From contig JAQFVV010012434.1 in NCBI GenBank assembly GCA_028023455.1, positions 5,920,264 through 5,984,263 on the forward strand: DNA of 64,000 bases. Direction: 5' to 3'. This document shows, one piece after another, positions 1 through 10,620 of the stretch (position 1 is its first letter; each line of letters starts with the position of its first letter). Source of the DNA: Epiperipatus broadwayi. Lineage: Eukaryota > Onychophora > Udeonychophora > Euonychophora > Peripatidae. The notes below the pieces were generated by a model. That model was not told the origin of the DNA, searched no databases, and saw nothing but the letters and a program-made list of their open reading frames with translations. The translations under genes and the position numbers were made by a program.

Positions 1-510
1 AGAAAAAATCAGTTAGTTCAGATTACTATCTCCACACATATATACAATCAGTGCTAAGCTTTATATTAAGATAGCCAATCTTCATACTTTAATGGACAGG
101 TCTCAAACTACTCAGATATCCATTTCATTGAAGATCTGATGATGGAATGTTCAAAGACCATGTTATTGCCAAGGTTGTTATCCTACCCATGTTGATATTA
201 GTCATTCTAGGTCTGCCCATCCCTCATATATGTATGTAAATGATTATTCTCCGGTACACGAGGGGTTAGAATGACTAACATCAATATGGGTAGGATGACA
301 ACCTTGGCACTAACGTGGGCTTTGAATGCTCGCATCATCAGATCTTCAATGAAATGGATGGCTGAAGAGTTGTGAGTTGGAGTAGTTTGAAGTATGTCCA
401 TTAAAGTATGAAAATTGGTTATCTTAATATAAAGCTGAGCATTGATTGTTTATATGTGTGGAGATAGTATTCTGGACCAACTAAGGATTTCTAGTTTAGC
501 ATGAAATACA
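1..510. repeat. FB-A inverted-repeat element, copy 1
   Basis: The first 230 bases are answered in reverse complement by bases 240-480, with the centre near 232. Both arms carry the same landmarks: a motif CTCCACACATATATACAATC, a run TTTAATGGACAG, and GATCTGATGATGGAATG. The left arm is cut by the window edge. Short open frames here (for example 207-401 on the minus strand) are by-products of the repeat, since related frames appear on opposite strands in other copies. Identity as a non-autonomous fold-back element is inferred; no transposase is visible. Confidence 0.7.
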
Positions 511-1148
511 TATATTGGTGATTATTTATCTGTTCCAAAATGTGTGTGATCAGCAATATGAGATGGCATGGAGAATTGATGGTCATGTGAAAGTCTGAGT
601 TTGAATCCCTGATATATTACATGTGCAGGAGTGTATACGCCTGTACAGTGTATTAAATTACATATTGAAACATAGTGCATTAAAGGTCTCCCTATCCCTC
701 GCATATGTATATAAATGGATTGTTCTCCAGTATATGAGGGGTCAGAATGACTAATGTCAACATGGATAGGATGACAATCTTGACACTAATGTGGGCTTTA
801 AACATTCCATCATCATATCATCAATGAAATGGATGGCTAAAGAGTTGTGGGTTGGAGTATTTTGAAGCCTATCCAGTAAAGTATGAAGAAGATTGGTTAT
901 CTTAATATAAAGCTGAACACTGATTGTATATATGTGTGGAGATAGTAATCTGGATCAATTGATGATTGTTGGCTTAGCATAAAATACATATATTGGTGAT
1001 TATTTATTTTTTCAACATGTGTGTGATCAGGTGGGTCAGCATTATGAGATAGCATGGATAATTGAGGGTCGTGTGAAAGTCTGTGTTCGAATTCCTGGCA
1101 TAATAGTGGATTATATAAAATCACATCTAGCAAATTGAATAACAACAT
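511..1148. repeat. FB-A inverted-repeat element, copy 2
   Basis: Bases 680-1110 repeat bases 200-600 in the same orientation: the sequence around GAGGGGTCAGAATGACTAA, the AATGAAATGGATGGCT block, and the distal block ATACATATATTGGTGATTA are all present with scattered changes. This makes a direct repeat with a period of roughly 480 bases next to the fold-back copy 1. No coding content is supported. Confidence 0.65.
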
Positions 1149-3780
1149 AATGATAGATTTTATGATTTTGTCAATGTGTTCTTAAAATTTTACAGATTCT
1201 TTAAATTAAACTTATTTAATAGTTTTATATTGTTTAAATAGAGTAACAATGTCTCACTTCCATATGATCAATTAAATAAAGTAACAGTTCTATGTACAGC
1301 TAACTTAGTCTTAGTAATTATTTCTTTGTGATGAAATACCTCACTATGGCTGATTTTTAATATGAATATTTTTTTTCTTCTTTGAAATATTATTGATTGA
1401 ATACTACTTAAGTAATCATGAAGAAATTGGACTTTAATTTAGAAAAGAATATTATATATATAAACTTTAGAAAGGGTAGTAAAAAATGATTAATGAAAGA
1501 GGGGTGGGGATAAAAAAAAGAAAATATTAAATAATGAATAAGTTAATAGATTTTGAATGGATAGACATTCATTTGCTACCTAAGAAACAATAAAGTCACT
1601 ATAATACAGTGATGGCACTTTAATGAAATAATGCTCCCACCATCTTTAGCGTACGGATACAATGAACTTTTGAAAATCGCGAACTTTACTCCTTCATTTC
1701 GAGTGCTCAAACTTCTTATGAACCTCTGAGAAAAAAACATTTGATTTTTTTTTAATGAATATAAAAATTCAATAGATACGTTTTTTACATTTTTAATAAT
1801 CTGTGATAAACTATTGCCCCCCCCCTCCACACACACATAATTGAAATTTTAAATTTTTCAATTAAAAATATATATATATTAGTAAAGTTATGTTATGAGA
1901 ACGGCAAACAATGACTAATTAGTAGAACTACCACATAAGGATCAAATACTATCGCTTGCCCATATTACTACCCTGATATTCTACCAGTCTAAAAGCAGAG
2001 AACATAACTTGCATATACACACACACATATTTATTAGAAAGCTTGTAATATTTTAGTAAACCTGTTTTGATTTTTAAAAAACTCATTTGGAGTTCGTCTT
2101 TATTTAACAATGTCGCCTTTATTTAACAATCTGCCAATTCTTCAAAAGAATTTATATTTTCTAGATGATTCTCCTGCAAAAATTTCTTCTGTCAATATTT
2201 ATCTCAGAGATAAAAATCTTGACAAGACTTATAAATCAATTAGATTTCTTCCTAGATTTTTTTTTACCTCTTTTTTTCAAAACGCAAATGATAAACAATA
2301 TTCGCAATCTCACTTCATTAAATTATTTCCCTTTGAATATATTTTGAAGATTCCATTACTAGAACCATTATGACTCATTTACTAAATTGGACAGGTGTCT
2401 GACCGTTTGTTACTCATCATCTTTTTCAGTGGTTCTGTTTTATTTCAAGTGCTGACAGACACTTGTCAATTACGGAATAATTTCTAAATTACAACTCTAG
2501 ATGGCTTTGCTCTAATCTTCCACGGCTGTTTGTAAATCTAATCATCGCCGTTACTGGTCAAACGCTAATCAGAAATCACGCATTAGAAGAGTTCCCATGT
2601 TTGCCTGAGCTGAATTTACAGCACTGTCAAAATGAACTTGAATAAGTCATGCTATGAAATTGCTAGATAAACACCAGAGGGCATTGGTCAACAGCGATTC
2701 TTAAAAATTTATAAAATTAATCTTAAGTGAATCAAGACTTTTTTTTTTAAATTTTAGCGCAAACTTTTAAACATTCCTTATTTGAAAGCAACGGTAGATA
2801 AATATTTAAGTTATGAATGAAAAATTATAATAGTAGAATAACATTCTGAAATTAAAATAAAAATAAATTAAACTGCACATGAGAGAAAAAAAATTAAACT
2901 GTAGTTATAAAATTATAATAGACTATCCTCAGCGTGTATAGCAGTCACTCAGATGAAAAAAAGGGAGAAAAAATGAGAAAGTGAAAAGTTAGAAAACGAA
3001 GGAAAAAACTAGGTTGAGACAGAATCGTGTACGTATAACTAAAGGATGGAAATATAGTTGCACGAACATCCAATCCAACTGTAACCCTTAATGCACAGAG
3101 GTGGTCAATGGGATGAGAGACCTTTGAAATTCAACAGATTAGCAAATGTAATATGTGTGATTGTTCTGACAGAAATAAAAAGCAAAAAGATGCTACAGCG
3201 AAACAAATTTTGATCAAAATTGGCAGCAGTTTATCATTTGCCAATATCTGCTTGACCTTATTAGTATTTTCTATTAAAGGTATAGCATTAACTTTGATAA
3301 TTTTGCTATTGTTAATCACACTTAATAAGTTTATGATATAGACATTATTTCTATAATCTAGTTTAGTGCAGTGGTTGAATCCCAGATTCGAATATCATAC
3401 GATCTCTCAAGTATCAAAACCATTGAATTACTTAATGCTCCATAGTTTGAATTATTTTTTGCAAGTATCCAGATAAGTTTAGGAATTTTTCAGAATGGCA
3501 ACTTAATGCTAACTAATTAACTACCTAAACTGTTGAGCTAATTGATATCTAAATCTTTTCAGTGACTAATTTAGTTTAGTCAGGTGAGCAGGGCTGCTGT
3601 GTGCAAGATTGCTAAAATAATTAATGAAATTTGTATGTAAATATAAGGCTGGAAAAAGAGTCATTAGCATCTTTATGCAAAACAGTAATAATGTTTTATT
3701 AAAGATAACAATAAAAAAAATTTACTATCACATAATTTAATTACAAGTATATTATATATATCATATGATCATCCATTTTT
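1149..3780. other. AT-rich stretch without a recognised gene
   Basis: No recognisable domain. An ATG-started 87-codon frame at 2110-2373 (+) is rich in F, L, I, N and K and looks like chance AT-rich translation. A 62-codon ATG frame at 3153-3341 (+) has a hydrophobic stretch near its end, but the opposite strand (3131-3319) is equally open, so neither is convincing. An 86-codon frame with a non-ATG start at 1576-1836 (-) is not recognised. Bases 2380-2640 are visibly less AT-rich than the flanks and look like single-copy sequence. A run of C follows position 1816. Confidence 0.5.
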
Positions 3781-4140
3781 TAGGCTTGCTCACAACTTAC
3801 TAAAACAGGAAAAACTTTCCATATAGTCATGCCACTCAATGCAAGTCAGAGTAATCAATGGATGCCAGAAGGCTTGTGCATAAAATCCATCCCTATCTAG
3901 TGCCTACTCATCCAATATCCCCAGACTAGTTTCTGGCTTGTGGCCTTCGTCAGTGAGGAGCCTTGGATCTGAGAACACTGCGCCTAGATCTTAGGATCTA
4001 ATGCAACATGATTTTATGCACAAGCTTTCTGGCATACATTGATTACTCTGGCTTGCACTGTGTGGCATGACTGTATGGAGAGTTTTGTCTGTTTTAATAA
4101 CAGTTATGAGCAAGCATAAGAAATAGTGATCGTGTGATGT
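3781..4140. repeat. FB-B fold-back element, copy 1
   Basis: Arms at about 3784-3895 and 4011-4125 are inverted repeats of about 110 bases: the left arm runs from GCTTGCTCACAACTTA through GGCTTGTGCATAAAATCC, and the right arm reads back ATTTTATGCACAAGC, TGATTACTCTGGCTTGCACT and GTTTTAATAACAGTTATGAG. The spacer carries CTAGTTTCTGGCTTGTGGCC and GATCTTAGGATCTAATGCAA. The long terminal inverted repeats and the absence of coding capacity fit a MITE or fold-back DNA element; this class assignment is inferred. Confidence 0.75.
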
Positions 4141-4560
4141 TTAGTGGTTTAACAACCAATCCTGCCTAATAGGATAGTGGTGGCTATGATTATTAAAGAA
4201 CCAAAGGCACCAAAATGTATGGGTATCGAACTGAATTCAGACCTAAATGACTATATAAGCTAATGAGCTTGGATGGAAAACAATTATTGAGTTTTCAATT
4301 TTATTCTCATAGTTTTGTAGTTAAGTAGAGATAAAAGGTGGCTGCTGGATGGCTGCATTAGATCCTAAGATCTAGATGCAGTGCTCTCAGATCCAAGGCT
4401 CCTCACTGACAAAGGCCACACACCATAAACTAGTCTGGGAATATTGGATGAGGCACTAGATAGGGATTTTATGCACAAGCCTTCTGGAATCCATTGATTA
4501 CTCTGGCTTGCACTGAGTGGCACAGCTGTATGCAGAGTTTCATCTGTTTGTATTATATAT
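4128..4560. repeat. FB-B fold-back element, copy 2 (nested/adjacent)
   Basis: It begins with the GTGTGATGTTTAGTGGTTTA edge and contains the second half of the family (AGAGATAAAAGGTGGCTGCT, TTAGATCCTAAGATCTAGAT, CAGATCCAAGGCTCCTCACT), ending with the right-arm motifs TTATGCACAAGCCTTCTGGA and GGCTTGCACTGAGTGGCA. It abuts copy 1 and shares its outer edge, which suggests one longer compound unit also seen in reverse at 23945-24400. Confidence 0.7.
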
Positions 4561-4639
4561 AATGAAATTTAGATGTAATTAGAGAGAAATTTGAACAAAG
4601 ACTTTCAAGCACCATTCAGCTATCCACTCCATTTTATAT

Positions 4640-5790
4640 ACATTAGACCACATACACATTAAAAGATAAATGATCTCCAATTTACATATTTTATGCTAAA
4701 CCAGCACTCACCAGTTGGTCCAGATCAGCATCTCCCACACATATATAAAATCACTGCTCAGTTTATATTAATATAACAAATCTTCAAACTTTAATGGACA
4801 GGGCATAAATCTTTTCTATCCTCCAACTCTTTAGTCATCTGTATGATGGAATGATCAAAGCTCTTGTTGAAGCCAATATTGTTGTCATACTCATGTTGAC
4901 TTTACCATATACCTTAATGTGTTCATTTAAGTACACAGAAGAGGAATGGTCAAGATGCAAGCTGTTTCTGTAATATTTTAAGTACAAGTATATTATATAC
5001 TGTACTGAACTTTACATGTAATTAGAAGGGATTTGAATGCGGACTTCCAAGCTCACTTCAGTTATCCATTCCATCTTATATAACTGATGCAAGAATTGGG
5101 AGTGGAGAAAATTGAAGCCTGCCTATTAAAGTTTGGAGATTTGCTAACTTAATGTAAACTGAGAACTGATTGTGTATATGTGTGGTGAATGATAACCTCA
5201 ACCAATTGTTGAGTGCTAGTTGAGCATAAAATATGTATATTGAAGATCATTTATCTTTTTCATATTTATGTGGTCATGTGTATTGGTTGTATAAAATGTC
5301 ATGGATAGCTAGAAGGAACTTGAAAGTCTGTGTTCCAATCCCCTCTAATTACATTTAAAGTTCAGGATGTATAATATATTTGCATTTAAAATATTACCGA
5401 TTCAGCCTGAATTCTGTTCATCTCTTTTCTGTATATTTAAATGGACTTATTAAGGTTCTATATATGAGGAGTTAGAGTGACTTAAAGTAAACATGAGTTT
5501 GATAACAATATTGGCATCAATAAGGGATTTGAGCATTCCATTGTCAGATTTTCAATGGAGAGTAGAGAAAATTGAAGCTTGTCCATTAAATTTTGAATAA
5601 TTTTTATCTTAATATAAACTGAGCACTGATTGTATATATGTGTAGGAGATGATGATCTGGACCAACTGATGACTCCTGATTCAGCATGAAATACATATAT
5701 TGGAAATCATTTATCTTTTTCACATGTATGTAACCATATGTATTGGTTATATAAGATGGAGTGGATAGCTAAAGGGAGCTTGAAAGTCTG
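4640..5790. repeat. FB-A inverted-repeat element, copies 3 and 4
   Basis: The left part (4655-4930) has the family in reverse orientation (GATAAATGATCTCCAATT, CCAGTTGGTCCAGATCAG, TTTAATGGACAGG). Parts 5090-5340 and 5440-5790 are two forward copies, each ending with the motif ATTTATCTTTTTCA and preceded by GACCAATTG- or GACCAACTG-like text. Together they form a fold-back with a duplicated right arm. Identity to copies at 1-1148 is lower than within the 53.8-55.3 kb cluster, so this copy is probably old. Confidence 0.65.
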
Positions 5791-5940
5791 TGTTCAAATT
5801 CCCTCTAATTATTACATAATTATAAATTTACTTTATGAGTTTTTTACAGAACTGAATTTAGATACAAAATTATCAGCATTTAGAGTATTGCATATGTCAT
5901 TCTCTATCACTATCATTGACAAATTTACCACAATCTTTTG

Positions 5941-6213
5941 TCATTGCTGAAAACACGTAAATAATTTTTTAGGATTTTTTAACTTTGAAAATGATCTCTC
6001 TCCACTAGCTACACTTGCAGGAAGAATTAATAATATTCTTAATGATATGCTCAAATTTGGGAATGAAATGGTCAAATTATTTTCATGAATATAACTTGGA
6101 ACAGCTGTGGATTTTTGAATTGAGATAAAGTTTTTAATCAAACATAGTTCTTCATACAATTCCTCCCCATTTATGTCTTTATTATTATTATCACTGACAA
6201 ACATTCTTTTCAT
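5941..6213 (-). pseudogene. hAT transposase relic, C-terminal dimerisation domain
   Basis: A 90-codon open frame. Its second half reads FPNLSISLRILLILPASVAS followed by GERSFSKLK, which is the hallmark of the hAT-family C-terminal dimerisation region (the A/S-GERSFSKLK block) in TTF/ZMYM-type hAT transposases. The typical continuation (IKxxLRSTM) is missing: the frame turns into NPKKLFTCFQQ and stops at 5941. No N-terminal zinc finger or RNase-H-like core is found upstream on the minus strand (6214-7200), and no TIRs were found, so this is a fragment. It is unrelated in sequence to the hAT element at 60405-62714. Inactive. Confidence 0.75.
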
Positions 6214-7222
6214 TTTTTTTAATCAGCTTCACCAAATTTATTTATAGTTGATAAAAGTAATTAATTATATAAATATTCATCATACAGTCTTTAATGTACC
6301 TACATTAACATTAATTAATAATCTTTCTCCAAAACAAAATTAAACACATCTAAGTCATCAATATTAAAATAATAATATATATAATTTAAATTATATTACC
6401 CATAGAACCTCTTCCAGATTTTCTCTTATAAGAACTTTAAAGCAATTATATTATATAGTTTATATATAATAAATAATAAGTAAAAACATATATACTTTAT
6501 AATCTAAACTTCACTTCAAGTCATTAAGAGTTCCAATTATTTTTATCCCAGTGAAATCTTTTAGAATTGTTTTTTTTTTTAAATTGAAAACACTAAGTGC
6601 TTTAATTGGAAAATCACAGAGAAGTTAGAAAACTAATTCCTGGTAAAACAATAATAATGATGAAGTTTTACCTTTTACATCAATCCATTAATATGGTAAA
6701 CTTTAAGAAAATCACATGTTTTTTGCCTTCATTTTTAAAGATGTGAAGGGGATAATTAATAATTTTTTAAGAAATGAAATTTGCTAGTTTTAGGCATTTC
6801 TTACTTATTTTTTTTACAGAGTAATTCAATTAATTTTAAAACTGTATTTCAGATTTAAAATAACTTTACCTAAAGATTTTAAAATAGTATTCTGTTATAT
6901 TTAAATATATCAGAGAAACATTCATACACATCTAATTATTATATTACAAGTTTGTCACTGTTTGGATTTATCATTTATGTACACTAATATAAATATTACT
7001 TTAACTGATTATAATTTAACTATATACACAATATTATGTATTTTATTAGTGTATTGTCCCCCTTTTTTTATGTATGCATGTTTTTAAAACTAAATCAAAA
7101 TCATTACAAGAATTTCAAATGCTATAAGAATATGGGGAGACATCTTGGATTTTTTTCTTAAATTTTGTTTGATACAGTAAATTTAGGATATTACTTTTTA
7201 ATAAGCCAATAAAAATTTTGAA
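6214..7222. other. AT-rich spacer, no gene seen
   Basis: Very AT-rich DNA with short poly(T) and poly(A) runs. I found no domain, inverted repeat or tandem array that stands out. It separates the hAT relic from the 3' tail of the first non-LTR element. Confidence 0.5.
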
Positions 7223-7267
7223 GTTGTTGTTGTTGTTGTTGTTATTATTATTCTGATGATGATGATG
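7223..7267. repeat. Trinucleotide array, 3' tail of non-LTR element 1
   Basis: Seven GTT units, then ATT units, then GAT/GATG units run directly into TGTTTCAAAGCAAAACTTTA. Read on the minus strand this is the extreme 3' end of the adjacent retrotransposon: an AATAAA signal (7287-7282), then CTTTGAAACA, then ATC/AAT/AAC repeats. The same junction text TGTTTCAAAG occurs at 10619-10628, where the second element ends. Confidence 0.85.
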
Positions 7268-7520
7268 TTTCAAAGCAAAACTTTATTGAGTCTAAAAAGT
7301 TACAGAGTCACATCTAGTAATAATATATTGATTTGTTACAAATGAAAAACAAATTACAACTTTCAGTATATAAGTCTTTATCTTTTCTGCATTCTTTTTT
7401 TTTCCTTCTTGTTTTTAAATTTGGTCTTCTATTTAGTTCAGTTTGTGATTGCATCTTTTTGAAGTTGGAAAAAATGCTGATGTTGAAAATGTCATCATCT
7501 ATCTTATTGGCCTTTATATT

Positions 7521-10365
7521 TCATAGACTGGATCTTTGTTTCAAGTGTGACCATGTGGCTGCAAACACATCTGGTTGAGCTAGGATGCTGTCTCTTTTTC
7601 TGAACAGTTCTAGTTTTATTGAATATGTTGCTGGGTGGCATCGAGGGTTATTGGCAAGTGCAAAAGTGCATCTGGTACACCAGTAGGCATAAAGGCTGTA
7701 TGTTGCTGCACAAATAGCAGGGTTGTTGCCTTTTTTAAATGTATTTATTATTTCATCAATTGAAATGATAGCCTTTCTGTATGTGGTAAACATTGTGCGA
7801 CATATTGTTTCTAGGGCACTGCAGGAATGAAGAAAATGATCTTGTGTCTCTTCTTCTCTATGACATAGCCCACACATGGGGTCTATATTTGTATAGAATC
7901 TACGAAATCTAAGGAAATGGGTTGTGAGTAGAGCATTGAGATTAAGCTTAAGTAGAAAATCAAAACATTGCAGTTGTTGCCTGTTGTCTATTCCAAGAAC
8001 TGATGGATGTAGATTAGGTGTCTGGTTTGGATATAGTATATTATAAATGTCCCAGTATGTATACTTGTTGTCATTATTGAGTGATATTTTGTTGTATATT
8101 GGCTTGAGTTCTTCAATCAGTGTGGATAGATATCCATATGAAGGGAGTGGTCTGTCTGTGGGTATTATACTGATTACACACTCCAGGTCTGGAAAACTTT
8201 TTATGGTTGCTGTTATTAGATTTACTGATTTCTGCGTGTAAAAACATTGATTGTATGGAGTCCAAGTCCATTGCTATGTGGTGGTCTGCTCAGATTTTTT
8301 AAAGAGATTGCCACTGTCTTTCTCTTCCATATTAGTTTGTTACAGATTGATGAGATTTTAGATATGAATGTTTTTGCAAATTTGATTATAGGTGTGTAGT
8401 ATGTAATTTTTGTAATTATAAGTTGATTAAATAGTGCTATCTTTGCATATATTGACAGGTATGACTTTTCAAGTGAGGCTGTGATTTTTTCAGCATCTTT
8501 TTTTAATTTACTTTGAATTTTTTGCCTCATTCCATTGGTTCCAAGGTAGAATGGGAAACCAAGGAAAGCAGATAGTTTACCATTAAACATCTCTGTACAG
8601 TGCTTGCCTGTGTATATTGACCATGCAGCAGTTTTATTTGTGTTAATTTTTAAATTAAAATTTGAGGTATAATTCTTGATTATCTCTTGTAATATGGAGA
8701 GTTTCTTTTTAGAGGGGAGGAAAATGGTTACATCATCCATATAGGCGTTCTAAGGTAGAATGGGAAACCAAGGAAAGCAGATGGTTTACCATTAAACATC
8801 TCTGTACAGTGCTTGCCTGTGTATATTGACCATGCAGCAGTTTTATTTGTGTTAATTTTTAAATTAAAATTTGAGGTATAATTCTTGATTATCTCTTGTA
8901 ATATGGGGAGGTTCTTTTTAGAGGGGAAGAAAATGGTTACATCATCCATATAGGCTATGCATGATATATTTAATGCAGTGTTTGGAATTTGAATGCCTTT
9001 TATTTTTTTCTGTATCTCTATTAATAGAGGATTTATATATATTGTAAAGAGCAAGGCATTTAGGGGGGATCCTTGTGGGATGGATTGTCTCGGTCTGAAG
9101 GCTGGTGATTTTTTCCCATTCAATGTGATGTGAATTTCATGGCTGAGTAGCAGATTGGCTATTATATATAGTAGGGATGGAGGTGGTGTTGTTTTTTTCA
9201 GCACGTCTAATAATTTGGCTATAGGCACTGAGTCAAAAGCTGCCTCAATGTCTAGTTGAACTATAATTGGTGCATATTTCTTTCTTTTTTTTAGTACTTC
9301 GATAATTGTTTTGTACATTAAGGCATCCTGGCCAATGGATGATCCTTTTTTGGCATATTGTGCTGATGATAACACAGAGAATATGTGTTGTTCTATTTTT
9401 TCCTTTACCACTCTTTCAAGAATTTTTATTCCTAAAGGTCCCATTGAAATTGGTCGTAGATTAGATAAAGATGATATTGGTGTTGGTTTTTTGTTAAATG
9501 GAACCATTGCAATTGGGTATAGACTTTGTATGTTGTAAATTTTTTGGGATATGTAATTTTCTAGATCGCACAGGTATTTTGCTGTGAAGTGACTAAGATG
9601 TTTGAACACAAATTTGGGAATTCCTTGTGGTCCTGGGTGACATGTGTTTGTTATTGTTGCAAGTTGAAATACAATGTCAGTTGTTGTTATTGGTGTGTCT
9701 GTTTCAGGGTCTCCAAATATGTCTTCATTTGGTATGTACACACTCTGTTTTTGCAGTTTTTTTTAAAAGTGTTGATATATTGGGTTTATCATGTTATGTC
9801 CAGCTGTTATAGAGTCATCTATTTCAAATGCCATAGGCACTCTGACTGTGGATGGGTATCCCAATGTCCACTGTATGTATGCTCTGGTCCAAGTATGTTG
9901 TTGTGTAAGGCATATTTTTTTCTTTTTTATTGCTACATATTGCTTTAGTGTATTGCATGTATTGTTGTACATTTCTGTAAGTTTTTTAATTTGTGTTTGA
10001 TTATCTGTAGTTGGTCTGGAAATGGTTATTCTTTTATCTAGTTCATCTGCCAAAGCTAATAATCTGGTGGGGGGTGTTGAATTGCAAGTAATATGATTGA
10101 TGTTGAAAGAAAGTATATTGGTGAATGCTATATACTTTTGTACTGGATTGAGTGACATGTTTTGAAGTTTTTTGAGCATTATATATGTTTCTGAATATAA
10201 GAATTCAGTTGTATGTGCTGGAAGAAGTATTCGCATAGTCTTTTGGAGGGCTATTGTTGTATTCTGTATTTTTGTTAGGTCGAGGGTTATGAACTGGGCA
10301 GCATGATCTGAGATTATAGATGGACAATTAAAATAATGATGTAACATTGGTGAGTAGAAACACAA
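7521..10365 (-). pseudogene. Endonuclease/reverse transcriptase ORF2 of element 1, frameshifted
   Basis: Successive minus-strand frames form one broken polyprotein. 10365-9763 has the endonuclease C-terminus with its ISDHA motif and a linker. A frameshift in a T run near 9756-9764 leads into 9741-8752, which carries LRPISMGPLGIK, the first catalytic block QLDIEAAFDSV, QGSPLNALLF and the catalytic box AYMDD. A tandem duplication then shifts the frame; 8740-8222 repeats MDDVTIF and carries the FLGFPFYLG thumb region and a GLGLHT block. The frame from about 8240 to 7521 carries the C-terminal cluster CGLCHREEETQDHFLHSC (C-x2-C-x8-H-x4-C) at about 7875-7822. The AYMDD form replaces the commoner F/YADD. 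Such proteins nick target DNA and copy their own RNA at the nick. This copy is dead: two frameshifts and a duplicated active site. Confidence 0.85.
8543..8954. repeat. 203-bp tandem duplication spanning the RT active site
   Basis: Bases 8543-8745 and 8752-8954 are near-identical direct copies (about five differences seen) separated by six bases, with an offset of 209. Both copies encode the MDDVTIF catalytic box and the following NYTSNFNLKINTNKTAAW region on the minus strand. Because 209 is not a multiple of three, the second copy lies in another frame, so the duplication breaks the ORF. Confidence 0.9.
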
Positions 10366-10373
10366 ATCAATAA

Positions 10374-10376
10374 GTG

Positions 10377-10410
<34 letters not shown>

Positions 10411-10411
10411 T

Positions 10412-10463
<52 letters not shown>

Positions 10464-10552
10464 TCTTTTTCTTCTTCTTCTTCTTCTTCCTCTTCCTCTT
10501 CTTCTTCTTCTTCTTCTTATTATTATTATTATTATTATTATTATTCTTATTC

Positions 10553-10619
<67 letters not shown>

Positions 10620-10620
10620 G
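10374..10620. repeat. Long compound trinucleotide microsatellite (ACT, CTT, ATT)
   Basis: About 247 bases of almost pure trinucleotides: ACT units (10376-10460), CTT/CTC units (10460-10520), then ATT units with a few TTC breaks up to 10619. It ends in TGTTTCAAAG, the 3' terminus of element 2 on the minus strand, so at least the ATT part is the 3' tail of that element. The other edge touches the 5'-truncated end of element 1. The open frame through it (poly-T/S/Y) is a repeat artefact. Confidence 0.95.

Larger units (their letters stand above)
7268..10372 (-). mobile_element. Non-LTR retrotransposon 1, APE type (L1/Tx1-like), 5' truncated
   Basis: The element reads on the minus strand from about 10372 to its 3' end at 7268. 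It carries the last part of an AP-like endonuclease, a reverse transcriptase and a C-terminal cysteine/histidine cluster, then a 3' UTR with AATAAA and a trinucleotide tail. The 5' part (any ORF1 and most of the endonuclease) is missing: its upstream edge is the long trinucleotide array at 10374-10620. Assignment to the L1/Tx1 group is by general RT and C-terminal features (SDH end of the endonuclease, GLGL block, CCHC) and is not certain to clade level. Confidence 0.85.

Noticed and set aside
3131-3341. A 62-residue membrane-like protein
   Set aside because: Both strands are open over the same stretch and no homology, promoter or splice context supports either one.
9311-10000. Several plus-strand frames of 61-119 codons opposite element 1
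   Set aside because: They are antisense shadows of the reverse transcriptase and endonuclease frames on the minus strand.
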